From positions 1-5,488 of the forward strand of contig JAEORG010000416.1 of the NCBI GenBank assembly GCA_016841005.1: 5,488 nucleotides of DNA, read 5' to 3'. This DNA is from Candidatus Thorarchaeota archaeon (lineage in GTDB: Archaea; Asgardarchaeota; Thorarchaeia; Thorarchaeales; Thorarchaeaceae). The notes beneath the pieces were generated by a model. The model was not told where the DNA came from. It did no database searches and saw only the letters and a program-made list of their open reading frames with translations. Made by a program: the position numbers and the translations under genes. Positions 5,210 to 5,488 of this stretch are shown here, piece by piece. The stretch's first letter is position 1. Each line of letters starts with the position of its first letter.

Positions 5210-5325
5210 TTATCATCTGGACTTCAATGGGTTCTCAAAAGTCCTGATTAAGAAGACATCATGGGATCATATCTATCCCCAACACATAGTTCGAGAGACA
5301 GATAGTCCTACAGTATCAGTTGCAG
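5202..5325 (+). pseudogene. Possible C-terminal fragment in a shifted frame
   Basis: After the TGA at 5207 the +1 frame is open and reads VDDYHLDFNGFSKVL, then KKTSWDHIYPQHIVRE. It has no start of its own: an in-frame TAA lies at about 5178-5180. This fits the tail of the gene broken upstream. The frame stays open to 5486, but beyond 5325 it runs antisense to a better-supported minus-strand gene, so its true end is unclear. The W-x-H-I...H spacing loosely recalls some small nuclease-toxin domains; that is a weak resemblance only. Confidence 0.25.
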
Positions 5326-5488
5326 TCACATTGTTTGTATTCTACATTTCCGTTTCATCAAATAGACTGCATAACCAGCAGGATATTTCGAGTAGTCTGG
5401 ATTCTCTGATCCAGAATACCTCTCTATCTCAAAAAACCTACCAAAGCGCCGCTCAACTTCACCAGGCATCATTGCCATTCTATTAAAG
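5326..5488 (-). CDS. C-terminal part of a gene, possibly a methyltransferase
   Basis: A minus-strand frame runs in from the right edge and gives 53 visible residues before TGA at 5326-5328. An amphipathic segment, PGEVERRFGRFFEIERY, is followed by ENPDYSKYPAGYAVYLMKRK and a short basic tail. A helix, a strand (FEIERY), a loop and a final strand (YAVYLMKRK) match the end of many class I SAM-dependent methyltransferases. The SAM-binding motifs would lie outside the window, so this is an inference from fold style. An ATG at visible codon 4 could instead start a 50-residue protein, but the preceding codons are also open. The opposite strand is open here too, but its translation is low-complexity Ser/Gln-rich and reads as a shadow. 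Confidence 0.5.
   Translation of the reverse strand, partial: FNRMAMMPGEVERRFGRFFEIERYSGSENPDYSKYPAGYAVYLMKRKCRIQTM

Overview
The window looks archaeal. TATA-like boxes lie 40-60 bases upstream of two genes, and no clear paired -35/-10 boxes were seen. GAGG-type ribosome sites precede some genes and are absent before others. At least three of the four complete genes appear to start at TTG. The long secreted Trp/Tyr-rich protein with no recognisable enzyme domain resembles what is common in Asgard lineages such as Thorarchaeia. That lineage is an inference from style only; there is no marker gene here. Coding density is low: five confident genes cover about 62% of the window.

Left part (1-1219): a Nudix hydrolase (minus strand) and a DinB-like metal-binding four-helix protein (plus strand) are divergently transcribed from a 150-base intergenic region. 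This region carries two TATA-like boxes and a triplicated 7-8 base element just in front of the DinB-like gene, so the pair may share a regulator. A stem-loop (66-88) lies past the Nudix gene, and a perfect 16-base palindrome spans the stop codon of the DinB-like gene.

Middle (1220-2605): about 800 bases without a confident gene. An island around 1330-1565 is richer in GC, poor in stop codons in several frames and rich in inverted repeats. It could be a dead gene or a structured RNA. Two tiny reading frames here have good ribosome sites. A small protein with three membrane segments (2025-2504) follows. It converges on the next gene, and a G5A/TC5 hairpin with a U-rich tail lies between them.

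Right part (2606-5488): a 604-residue protein with a clear signal peptide occupies the minus strand. Its TTG start is preceded by a ribosome site embedded in a short palindrome and overlaps an out-of-frame ATG. Upstream of it, 4669-5325 on the plus strand is a patchwork of short frames that read like protein but are broken by stops and frame changes. This is best read as a decaying gene, although one segment has a perfect ribosome site in front of an ATT codon. At the right edge the C-terminal part of another minus-strand gene enters, possibly a class I methyltransferase.

The genes do not form one operon or an obvious pathway, and I see no defence island, CRISPR array, tRNA, rRNA or intact mobile element. 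The items most worth follow-up are the secreted protein with its membrane-protein neighbour, the unusual TTG start contexts, the GC island, and the broken-gene patchwork.
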